A DNA stretch of 31,602 nt from Bacteroidales bacterium M8 (GTDB lineage Bacteria; Bacteroidota; Bacteroidia; Bacteroidales; Muribaculaceae): assembly GCA_001689495.1 (NCBI GenBank), contig LUJS01000019.1, positions 166 to 31,767 on the forward strand, read 5' to 3'. A program made the translations under genes and the position numbers. The notes beneath the pieces are model-generated. The model ran no database searches. It saw only the letters and a list, made by a program, of their open reading frames with translations, and was not told where the DNA came from. Numbering within the stretch: the first letter of the stretch is position 1; every line of letters begins with the position of its first letter. Below, piece after piece: positions 15,412 to 23,500 of this stretch.

Positions 15412-17049
15412 TCACATCATGCCCATGCCTCCCATGCCGGGTGCGGGCATTGCGGGAGCGGCGGGGGTGTCTTCCTTCTTGTCGGCGATGACGCACGAGG
15501 TGGTCAGGAACATGCCTGCGATCGAGGCAGCGTTCTCGAGTGCCACGCGGGTCACCTTGGCGGGGTCGATGACGCCTGCGGCCATGAGGTTCTCGTAAGA
15601 GTCGGTGCGGGCGTTGTAGCCGAAGTCGCCTACGCCGTCCATGACGGTGCGGACAACGACTGCGCCTTCCTCGCCGGCGTTGGTCACGATCTGGCGGAGG
15701 GGTTCCTCGATGGCGCGGCGGATGATCTGGATGCCGGTGGTCTCGTCGTCGTTAGAGCCCTTGACGTCGTCGAGCAGCTTGACGCAGCGGATGTATGCCA
15801 CGCCGCCGCCGGGAACGATGCCCTCGGCGATGGCAGCGCGGGTTGCGCTGAGTGCGTCGTCGACACGGTCTTTCTTCTCCTTCATCTCGACCTCGGAGGG
15901 AGCGCCGATGTGGAGCACGGCGACACCGCCTGCGAGCTTGGCGAGACGCTCCTGAAGTTTCTCGCGGTCGTAATCTGATGTGGTGTGCTCGATCTGGGCC
16001 TTGATCTGGTTGACGCGGGCAGCGATGTTCTCCTTGTTGCCGGCACCGTTGACGATGGTGGTGTTCTCCTTGTTGATGGTCACCTTCTCGGCGCGGCCGA
16101 GGTGGTCGATGGTGGCGTTGGCGAGCTGCATGCCCTTCTCCTCGGACACGACTACGCCGCCGGTGAGGATGGCGATGTCCTCGAGCATCTCCTTGCGGCG
16201 GTCGCCGAAACCGGGAGCCTTGACGGCGCACACCTTGAGCGAGCCGCGCAGACGGTTGACGACGAGGGTGGCGAGAGCCTCCTGATCGACGTCCTCGGAG
16301 ATGATGACAAGGCCGCGGCCCGACTGTGCGGTGGCCTCGAGCACGGGAAGGATGTCCTTGATGTTGGAAATCTTCTTGTCGTAGAGGAGGATGAAGGGAT
16401 TCTCCATGACGCACTCCATCTTCTCGGTGTCGGTGACGAAGTAGGGCGAGATGTAGCCGCGGTCGAACTGCATGCCCTCGACGATGTCGACGGTAGTCTC
16501 GGTGCCCTTGGCCTCGTCGACGGTGATGACACCCTCTTTCTTGACCTTACGCATGGCCTCGGCGATGAGACGGCCGATGGCCTCGTCATTGTTGGCCGAG
16601 ATGCGGGCAACGTCCTCGATTTTCTTGAAGTCGTCGCCGACCTCCTGAGCCTGACCCTTGATGCCCTCGACAACGATGGCGACTGCGCGGTCGATGCCAC
16701 GCTTGATGTCCATCGGGTTGGCACCTGCGGCCACGTTCTTGAGGCCCACGTTGACGATTGCCTGAGCGAGCACGGTGGCGGTGGTTGTACCGTCGCCGGC
16801 GTCGTCGCCGGTCTTGGAGGCTACCTCCTTGACGAGCTGTGCGCCCATGTTCTGGAAGGGATCCTCGAGTTCGATCTCCTTGGCCACCGACACACCGTCC
16901 TTGGTGATGTGGGGAGCGCCGAATTTCTTCTCGATGATCACGTTGCGGCCCTTGGGGCCGAGGGTTACTTTGACGGCGTCGGCGAGAGCGTCGACACCTT
17001 TCTTGAGCTCTTCGCGAGCCTTGATGTCAAATTTTATTTCTTTAGCCAT
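15412..17049 (-). CDS. groEL: Chaperonin GroEL (60 kDa subunit)
   Basis: ATP-driven double-ring folding chamber, working with GroES in the cytosol. The 545-residue length is standard. The ATP-site block GDDAGDGTTTATV (81-93) and the family signature around AAIAEGIVPGGGVA are present. The C-terminus ends in the usual Gly/Met-rich tail (PGMGGMGMM). It follows groES by 43 bp on the same strand and ends at its own terminator, so groES-groEL is a two-gene operon. Confidence 0.98.
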   Translation of the reverse strand: MAKEIKFDIKAREELKKGVDALADAVKVTLGPKGRNVIIEKKFGAPHITKDGVSVAKEIELEDPFQNMGAQLVKEVASKTGDDAGDGTTTATVLAQAIVNVGLKNVAAGANPMDIKRGIDRAVAIVVEGIKGQAQEVGDDFKKIEDVARISANNDEAIGRLIAEAMRKVKKEGVITVDEAKGTETTVDIVEGMQFDRGYISPYFVTDTEKMECVMENPFILLYDKKISNIKDILPVLEATAQSGRGLVIISEDVDQEALATLVVNRLRGSLKVCAVKAPGFGDRRKEMLEDIAILTGGVVVSEEKGMQLANATIDHLGRAEKVTINKENTTIVNGAGNKENIAARVNQIKAQIEHTTSDYDREKLQERLAKLAGGVAVLHIGAPSEVEMKEKKDRVDDALSATRAAIAEGIVPGGGVAYIRCVKLLDDVKGSNDDETTGIQIIRRAIEEPLRQIVTNAGEEGAVVVRTVMDGVGDFGYNARTDSYENLMAAGVIDPAKVTRVALENAASIAGMFLTTSCVIADKKEDTPAAPAMPAPGMGGMGMM

Positions 17050-17092
17050 TTCGAATGGATGTTTTTAGTCGTTGTGTGGAGTTGATTGATGA

Positions 17093-17368
17093 TTATTTCT
17101 CGATGATGCCGAGGATGTCGCTCTGGCGCATGATGAGATATTTGGTGCCTTCGAGCTCGACTTCGGTACCGGCATACTTGCCGAAAAGGACCTCGTCGCC
17201 GTTCTTGACGATCATTTCTTCGTCCTTTGTGCCGGCGCCTACTGCGATGACAGTGCCTTTGAGGGGTTTTTCTTTTGCTGAGTCGGGGATGATGATACCT
17301 GCGGCGGTAACCTCTTCAGCGGGTGTGGGGCTGATGAGTACGCGGTCTGCTAAGGGCTTGATGTTCAT
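17093..17368 (-). CDS. groES: Co-chaperonin GroES
   Basis: Lid of the GroEL chamber. The 91-residue protein opens with MNIKPLADRVLI and has the mobile-loop region PAEEVTAAGIIIPDSAKEKP (16-35). Its inner hydrophobic triplet, III (25-27), contacts GroEL. It ends in the typical beta strand before GIIEK. It is the first gene of the operon. A palindrome lies about 80 bp upstream. The only promoter-like hexamer seen, CAGGTTTG (17443-17436 on the - strand), departs from TAnnTTTG by one base and lacks a good -33 box. Confidence 0.97.
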   Translation of the reverse strand: MNIKPLADRVLISPTPAEEVTAAGIIIPDSAKEKPLKGTVIAVGAGTKDEEMIVKNGDEVLFGKYAGTEVELEGTKYLIMRQSDILGIIEK

Positions 17369-17448
17369 AGTCTGAGGTATGAGTTTATGGTTGTTGTTTA
17401 ATGTTTTCTGTCATTTAAGGTGGCATAAACCGTGCCAAACCTGAGGCG

Positions 17449-17466
17449 TGTCAGTCGGAACTGACA
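17449..17466. promoter_or_regulatory. Perfect inverted repeat upstream of groES, candidate operator
   Basis: TGTCAGT-CGGA-ACTGACA is a perfect 7-4-7 inverted repeat located about 80 bp before the groES start. It covers the place where the -33 region of the weak promoter candidate would be, as a repressor site might. It is not the CIRCE element bound by HrcA (TTAGCACTC-N9-GAGTGCTAA), which I do not find here. Confidence 0.5.
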
Positions 17467-17531
17467 TTTTGGCGGTTATCTATATTATAACACCCGGGAG
17501 TGCGGATTGTTCATGGACGGGTGGCATGCCT

Positions 17532-17978
17532 TTACTCCTCCTCCTTTCCGTCGTCATCGGCATCGTCCTCCTCGCCGGGAGGGGCGAATTCGAGCATGAG
17601 GCGGGCAAATTCGCGTTTGGCGGTGATGAGACTCGATAGGCCGCGGCGCATCAGGGGCTCGATTCCGGCGGGGTCGGTGTAGAAGAATTCGAACGATATG
17701 GTCACGTTCAGATCGGGATCATGATAGACCTTGAGCTGCATGAGCTTATAGTTGAGGTAGTTGCAGACTTTGTCAAGGACGAGCTTCTCTGAATCGGTCT
17801 CGATGGGGAAGAAGTTGCGCAGGTTGAGCGCGATGAATGGGTCGTCGCCCGACGAGACCGAGACCTGAATGTAGTGGAGCTGATAGCGGAAGAGGAGGTA
17901 TGACTCGTCGCTCTCGAGCACGGGAAACTGCCACGATTCGAGTATGTCGGTTATGTGCTTTATCGTGTTGTGTTCCAT
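17532..17978 (-). CDS. Small acidic-tailed protein, YbjN/type III chaperone-like fold (inferred)
   Basis: A 148-residue cytosolic protein with no signal peptide and no function I can name. Predicted order: helix (5-17), two to three strands (about 26-53), helix (62-79), strand (91-100), helix (104-131), then an acidic tail (135-148, almost all Asp/Glu). This topology resembles YbjN and type III secretion chaperones. It also matches the neighbouring 167-residue protein, so the two are likely diverged duplicates. It begins 1 bp after that gene's stop and is the last of the three-gene operon with the AAA+ gene. No strong terminator follows. An imperfect CACCCG/CGGGTG repeat with a long loop is all that is seen. 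Confidence 0.8.
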   Translation of the reverse strand: MEHNTIKHITDILESWQFPVLESDESYLLFRYQLHYIQVSVSSGDDPFIALNLRNFFPIETDSEKLVLDKVCNYLNYKLMQLKVYHDPDLNVTISFEFFYTDPAGIEPLMRRGLSSLITAKREFARLMLEFAPPGEEDDADDDGKEEE

Positions 17979-17979
17979 G

Positions 17980-18483
17980 TCAGAGTCGGTCCTCCTCGTC
18001 CGTCATTTCGTTGTCGGTATCGTCGTCGTGGTCGTCAGTGTCCTCGTCGTCGAGAGCGGCCAGTTCCTCGTCCTCGTCGTCGTCATAGACACTCTCGCCG
18101 TCGCGGTTGACGAGGTCGTGGAATTTGTAGAACGACAGGCCCAGAAGGCGTATGATGTGCTCGACAATCTCGTCCGTAGGCTCAGAGTCGGCGAGATAGT
18201 ATTCGTATGACAGATAGACTGAGTTGCCATAGAGTATGCTGGGCTTGATGAACTTGACAGTGTTGGCGAGTTCGTTGAGTATGTCATGGACAAAGGCGCG
18301 GTTCTCGTCGTCGACCTCGAAGAGGTTGGGGGCGGTGAAGATGAGCGTGTTGTCGTCATCGTCGGGGATGAAGAGCAGGTTGACGCTGTCGTATGTGAAC
18401 GCGAGGGCGTCCCAGCTCTCGCTGACATTGTTGGTGAAGAAGCCCAGACGGTTGAGGATGGGACGGATCTTTTCGGATTGCAT
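17980..18483 (-). CDS. Small protein with long acidic tail, YbjN/type III chaperone-like fold (inferred)
   Basis: A 167-residue cytosolic protein of unknown function. Predicted order: helix (4-14), strands (about 27-52), helix (61-79), strand (88-98), helix (103-125), then a tail (133-165) that is mostly Asp and Glu. The middle segment VYLSYEYYLADSEP followed by a long helix is what YbjN-like domains look like. That is a fold guess, not a database result. It starts 17 bp after the AAA+ gene and is followed by its probable paralogue after 1 bp. The pair may be partner or adaptor subunits for the ATPase. Confidence 0.8.
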   Translation of the reverse strand: MQSEKIRPILNRLGFFTNNVSESWDALAFTYDSVNLLFIPDDDDNTLIFTAPNLFEVDDENRAFVHDILNELANTVKFIKPSILYGNSVYLSYEYYLADSEPTDEIVEHIIRLLGLSFYKFHDLVNRDGESVYDDDEDEELAALDDEDTDDHDDDTDNEMTDEEDRL

Positions 18484-18500
18484 GGCGTGTGGTTTTAGAG

Positions 18501-20381
18501 TTATCTTGAGATTATGAAACCTGCCGGGGGGAGTGACTCGCGGTCTGTAGAGGATGCAAACCGTTCGGCAAGGCGGTTGTAGTGGCGTATGTCGGCCGTG
18601 GTGACCGACGGCGTGGTACGGGCTATCATGTCGCCGAGGGCGGCGGCGGTGAGGGGCAGGGGAGAGTCGGCCCCTGTGCGGATGGTGCGGTCAAAGCAAT
18701 CGCGGGCGGCCTCCTTGACGATATACGTGATGTCCGAGCAGGTGAGGTTTTCGGTCATGTCGGCCAGCGCGTCGGGGTCGACGTCGTCTGCCACGGGACG
18801 GTTGCGCAGCTCGAGTCTGAAGATGCCGCTGCGGGCCGCCTTGTCGGGCATGGGCACGTAGAACATCTCGTCGATGCGCCCCTTGCGCAGCATGGCCTTG
18901 TCGACCATGTCGGGGCGGTTTGTCATGGCTATGACATATACGCCGGCCGAGGCGCAGTTGTTGAGGCGCGTCAGCAGCTCGTTGACCTCGCCGGCCTGAT
19001 GGTGGGCCTCGCCGCTGCCCGACGAGCGTGCGGGGGCTATGGCGTCGAACTCATCGAGAATCAGGATGGTGGGGGCGTTCTTGCGTGCCTGCTCGAAGAG
19101 GTTGGCAATCTTTTCCTGCGCGCCGTGGATGTATATCGAGCCGAGGTCGCCGGGGTTGACTATCTTGTAGTTGAGTCCGGACTCCTGCGCGGCCTTCTCG
19201 GCTATGAATGTCTTGCCGCAGCCGGGGGCGCCATAGAGCAGTATGGCGTTGGGGGGCGTGATGTCATATTTGGCCGCCAGCTCGCGGTGGCGCAGTATGT
19301 CGATGAAGTTGCGGCGCAGGGTGGTCTTGAGCGCTTCCATGCCGGCCACGTCGTCGAGGGTGCCGCCGCCGCGGGTCATCGCGGCGGCTACGCCCGCCTC
19401 CTCCTTGACGGCACCTTTGGCCGTGACCTGCTGCGGGCGGGGAGGGAGATAAGTATTCTGCACGGATTTGTAGTACTCCTCGTCGTCCTCGCCGTCCTGA
19501 CGGTTGATGATCCTGTCGAGCATGCCTGACATGTCGACAAACAGGCGGAAGCGCTTGTCGCGGTTGATGGCCGTGGCGCGCGTCAGCAGATTCTGCCAAG
19601 CCGGAGAGAGCGACCTGAACTTGCGCAGGCTCGGTCTGAGGGTCTTGAACTTGTTCATGGCCTCGTCGGTGTCCGTCGTCTCCTCGTCACTGAATCCCCA
19701 CGGGTGCCGGCCCATGAGCATGAAGCCGGCGACGAGCGCTATGGGAAACTGTTCGGAGTTGTAGCCGAGCCTGCCGCGATATGACTCGGGACACCTGTAT
19801 GACGGACGGAGCCATTTGCGCTGAAAGGGGGTAATGCCGTTGCACGACGGGCCGATATATCCCGTGCCCGTGAGGCGGACCTCGGGCTTGGCGCCCTCTT
19901 CGGAGAACCGCACCCATACGTTGCCGGGGTGTATGTTGTAGTGGCCGCCGCCGTCGGTGGCGAGGACTATGTCGGCGATGGCGGAGATGATGTCGTTGGT
20001 CACCGACACGACATCGGCCTCGGACATCGGGCCGTTGGCGGCGACGTGGTCCTCGAGCGAGACGAATCCGTCGCCGAACGGCTCGAATTCGATGTATGCC
20101 AGACGGAAATCGTCGTCGTCGTCGCTGAGCATACCGCACCCCGTGACGCGGGGAAGCGAGGGGGCTGAGCACTGCGACAGATACTTGTATTCGGGAATCT
20201 CCTCGGGCTCGTCCGCGGCATCGTATCTGTCCGAGAGCATGTCGCACAGGGCGACGACGACATCGCGCCCGTCGGGGGCGACGGCGCGATAGAGCTCGCG
20301 GCCATAGTGGCGGGCTTCTTTGATAAGTTCGGTGAAGGTGTAACTGTGTGATGAATATGGAAGTTCGTCTATTATCGGCAT
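18501..20381 (-). CDS. Pseudokinase-like domain fused to an AAA+ ATPase
   Basis: A 626-residue cytosolic protein in two parts. Residues 10-290 read like a degenerate protein kinase. HYNIHPGNVWV (147-157) aligns with the catalytic loop HRDxxPxN but has Asn149 in place of the Asp. VRLTGTG (168-174) stands where DFG should be. CPE (197-199) replaces APE, and YNSEQFPIALVAGFMLMGRH fits subdomain IX. The VAIK lysine is not found either, so it should not phosphorylate. Residues 340-560 are a classical AAA+ module of the Cdc48/FtsH type. It has Walker A GAPGCGKT (384-391), Walker B LILDEFDA (440-447), sensor 1 Asn488 and arginines Arg499 and Arg502 in RKGRID, all intact. It heads an operon with two acidic-tailed proteins. 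A regulated unfoldase or remodelling machine is inferred. Confidence 0.85.
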   Translation of the reverse strand: MPIIDELPYSSHSYTFTELIKEARHYGRELYRAVAPDGRDVVVALCDMLSDRYDAADEPEEIPEYKYLSQCSAPSLPRVTGCGMLSDDDDDFRLAYIEFEPFGDGFVSLEDHVAANGPMSEADVVSVTNDIISAIADIVLATDGGGHYNIHPGNVWVRFSEEGAKPEVRLTGTGYIGPSCNGITPFQRKWLRPSYRCPESYRGRLGYNSEQFPIALVAGFMLMGRHPWGFSDEETTDTDEAMNKFKTLRPSLRKFRSLSPAWQNLLTRATAINRDKRFRLFVDMSGMLDRIINRQDGEDDEEYYKSVQNTYLPPRPQQVTAKGAVKEEAGVAAAMTRGGGTLDDVAGMEALKTTLRRNFIDILRHRELAAKYDITPPNAILLYGAPGCGKTFIAEKAAQESGLNYKIVNPGDLGSIYIHGAQEKIANLFEQARKNAPTILILDEFDAIAPARSSGSGEAHHQAGEVNELLTRLNNCASAGVYVIAMTNRPDMVDKAMLRKGRIDEMFYVPMPDKAARSGIFRLELRNRPVADDVDPDALADMTENLTCSDITYIVKEAARDCFDRTIRTGADSPLPLTAAALGDMIARTTPSVTTADIRHYNRLAERFASSTDRESLPPAGFIISR

Positions 20382-20424
20382 GGCTGACGTGGTTGTTTCG
20401 GATGTTATACTATATAAGAGAGTA

Positions 20425-20456
20425 CAAAGGATGCATTTTCTGACAGCCGGAGCAAA
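20425..20456 (-). promoter_or_regulatory. Probable promoter of the AAA+ operon
   Basis: On the - strand, TTTG (20456-20453), a 20-bp spacer and ATCCTTTG (20432-20425) resemble the Bacteroidetes consensus, with the first two bases of the -7 box differing (AT for TA). The -33 box lies inside the T run of the preceding gene's terminator. Confidence 0.5.
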
Positions 20457-20488
20457 AAAAAATCCGCCCCGCGGTTGCGCGGGACGGA
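20454..20488 (-). terminator. Rho-independent terminator of the pectin utilization operon
   Basis: An 11-bp stem (20488-20478 with 20473-20463, one G-T wobble) has a 4-nt loop and is followed by nine T on the - strand. It lies 26 bp past the pectate lyase stop codon. Confidence 0.92.
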
Positions 20489-20514
20489 AAAAAGGAGGAT
20501 GATGGAGTGCTGAA

Positions 20515-23500
20515 TCAGAGCATCACCTTGACGGTCTTGACACCGTGAACATTGACGATGTAGAGGCCGGAGGTGAGGTTGAACGTCGACTCGCCGCGGG
20601 CGGCTGCGACAGTGCGACCTGCGATGTCATAGACGGTGACAGGGGTGCCTGCGGTTACGCCGGCCACGCTTACGGTGTTGCCCGAGACGAGGATGGTGAC
20701 ATTGTCGGCGCCGATGGCCTCGAGACCCGAAACGTAGTCGTCGCCGAAGAAGCCGGTGGCGTCAGAGATGCGGAAGGTCTTGACGATGAGCGAGCCGCCG
20801 ATGGTGACGGGGGCCAGCTTGACCATGCGGGTCTCGGGGTTGAGGTTGAGTTCGCCACGGAAGGGGAAGTCACCCTTCTCGAGCACGCGGAGGGTGCGCC
20901 ATCCGGGAGTGATGTCGCAGTTGCGCGACTCCTGAACCTTGAGGCGGGGGTTGCCCTCGCCCTCATACTCGATCTCAAGAGCCACCTGCTTGGCCTCGGG
21001 GTCGAAGTAGGTCATGATCTTGTCGTTGGTCGACGTCATCGTGGCGTGGTCCTCGGCGATCTCGCCAGAAGCCTGTACCCAGTGGGGATAGTCCTTGGCA
21101 GAGGTCTGGACAAGGCCCTCGGCTGTCTCGAAGGGAGCTACGGCCGAGAAGGGAGCGAAGTTGAGGGGGAGAGTCTTGGCGGCCTTGCCGAAGTGTGTCT
21201 CGCCGCTCTTCTTCCCTGCGGGGAAGTCGCATGTGGTCATCTTGACGGAGCCTGTGTAGCTCTGCTCGCCGGCCACGTCGGTGAGTGCGCCCTCGGGGAA
21301 CGATACGGTGTACTCGGTGTTGATGTCGAGTGCCTCGTAGTCGATGTTGAGCTTCTTGCCCGAAGCCGAGATTGAGAAGTTCTCGAACTGGTGCTTGCCC
21401 TTGATGTCGGCGTTGCCGTTATACTTGACGTCCTGATTGAAAGTGAGTGTCAGGGTGCCGTCGGCATAGCTCATGTTCTCGTTGACGAGGTTGCCCGAGG
21501 TGAGCTCGAGGGGATCGTTGCCGCTCGGTGTCACGTAGCGCTCGATGAGGATGTCGTTGATGTCGACCTTGACGCCGTTGGCATCGACCTTGAACTGCAC
21601 GGGACCCGAGGCGGTATGGGTGTAGGTGAACTTGAAGATTCTCTTCTTGTTGCCGAGGGCGAGGTCCTGAACGGTCTTTTCCTCGCCGCCCGAGATGGCG
21701 TTGAGCTTGACGGTCTTGGCCTTGGTCTCGGGGTTGCCGAGCCAGAGGGTCACCACGCAGGGACCGGTTACCTCGGGGAGAGTGAGGTAGCCGCCTGCAG
21801 ACGGGGTGTAGAACTGTACGCAGCGCTCGGTGGCACCCTCGTCGTCGGCAGTGGCGGGGCCGTAGTCCTTGGACGAGTCAGCCGACCAGCAGCCGGGCAT
21901 GGCGATGATGCGGATGGCTGCATCGCCCGAGCCAAATGTCATGCCGCCGACAGAGACAGTGGTGTTCTTGGCGTTCATGATGTTGGTGTTGGCGGTGACG
22001 GTGCCATACTTCTCGGCATACTCAGCGGGAGTGGTGTGGAAGTCGGTGTAGAAGAGCACGCCGCCGGCCGTGGTGGTGAAGCTCCAGACAGTGCCTTCGG
22101 TGGTGCCGAGGTCGTTGGCGGCATCGACGCGCCAGTAGTATGTCTTGCCGGCCACGAGGTCTTTGGTCGCGTACTTCTTATCGGTGATGCGCTCGGCCAC
22201 GGGTGCGAGTGTCTCGGCGCTCTCGCCCAGCATGACGGTATAATATACGGTGCCGTCATAGTCTTTGGTGGTGTTCTCCCATGTCAGGGTCAGGCCGCCG
22301 GCCACGCCCTCCCTGCCGCCGTCGGCGGGGAAGGGATTGACGGAGAGCTTGGGAGCCGAGGGGTCGCCGATGGTCTCGGTGGCGACGGCGTCGGAGTAGT
22401 CAGAGAAGATGCCGTCGTTGTTGTATGCGCGGATGCGCACCATGTACTGAGTCTCGGGAGTGAGGCCGGTGACGGTATATGCCTCGGTGCCGGCGGGTAC
22501 GCGGGCAGCCTCGGTGTATGTCACGCCATTGTCGGTCGAGGTCTCAATGATGAAACCGCACTCGGTGTTCTTGTTGAGGCCCCATGTCAGGTCGAGCGAT
22601 GTCTTGGCCTGCTTGGCCACGGCGAGCTTGACGGGCTTCTTGATATAGGGATATGCCTCGGTGATGGTGAAGACATAGTTCTCGATGTTGGCATAGCCGT
22701 TGGCGGCGATGGCGGCAGCATCCGATGCGTCGTTGGGGTTGAGGCCGTTGGCAGTCTCCCAAGCGTCGGGTATGCCGTCGCCGTCGGTGTCGAGGGGCTT
22801 GACGCCGCCCGAGAGGACGCCGGTGCCCTGATGCGGGAGCTGCTTCTCGGACGAGATGCCGTTGGTCGTACCTCCGATATATACGCGGGTGGGATCCATG
22901 TGCTCCGAGCGCCAGTCGCGCGTGGTGGGTGTCATGTCACCGTATGTCATCAGCTCGTCGAGCAGATAGGTGTCCACCTCGTCGTGAGCGGGCAGGCTGG
23001 CGCCAGCGTTCTTCTCTATCCAGTGAAGAGCCTCCTCGGCGGTCATCATGTCCTCGATGGGAGTGATGTGCTGGACGGGCCAGCAGAAATTGTTGCCGGC
23101 GGGGTTGTTCTGGTTGAACTGGTCGATGTCGGCGTTGATGGCGTCGAGTGTCATCCATGTGCTGTAGGGGGCGGTGCCGTTCTGCGATCCGCAGGTCTCG
23201 TCGGTATCCATGAGGTGGCCGTCGAGGACGCCGTTGCGGTTCTCGTCATAATAGTTGCCGGCGCCGTAATAGCGGAACGACTTGATGCCGCGCACGAAGG
23301 GCTGCGTGCCGTTCCACGGGCCACGCACGAAGTAGTTGTTCTGTATGTCGGCCCACGAGTCTGCCTCTGAGTCCGACATGATGTAGCCGCCGCCGTCGCC
23401 CCAGTTGTAGACGACGTTGTTGACATACTGGTTCAGGCCCTTGACCTTGGGGTTGCGGGTCTTGTTCTCGATATAGAGGTTGCGATAGAGCGTGACGCCG

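Noticed and set aside
15985..17085. Open frame of 366 codons on the + strand over groEL
   Set aside because: Antisense shadow of an intact GroEL gene.
17369..17531. CIRCE/HrcA element before groES
   Set aside because: No TTAGCACTC or GAGTGCTAA half-site is found. The palindrome present is a different sequence.
18501..20381. Active serine/threonine kinase call for the N-terminal half of the AAA+ protein
   Set aside because: The catalytic Asp, the DFG Asp and the VAIK Lys are all missing, so only a pseudokinase-like domain is supported.
21391..23370. Open frame of 659 codons on the + strand over the pectate lyase gene
   Set aside because: Antisense shadow of the lyase gene, low-complexity Gly/Val/Ala-rich protein, no promoter.
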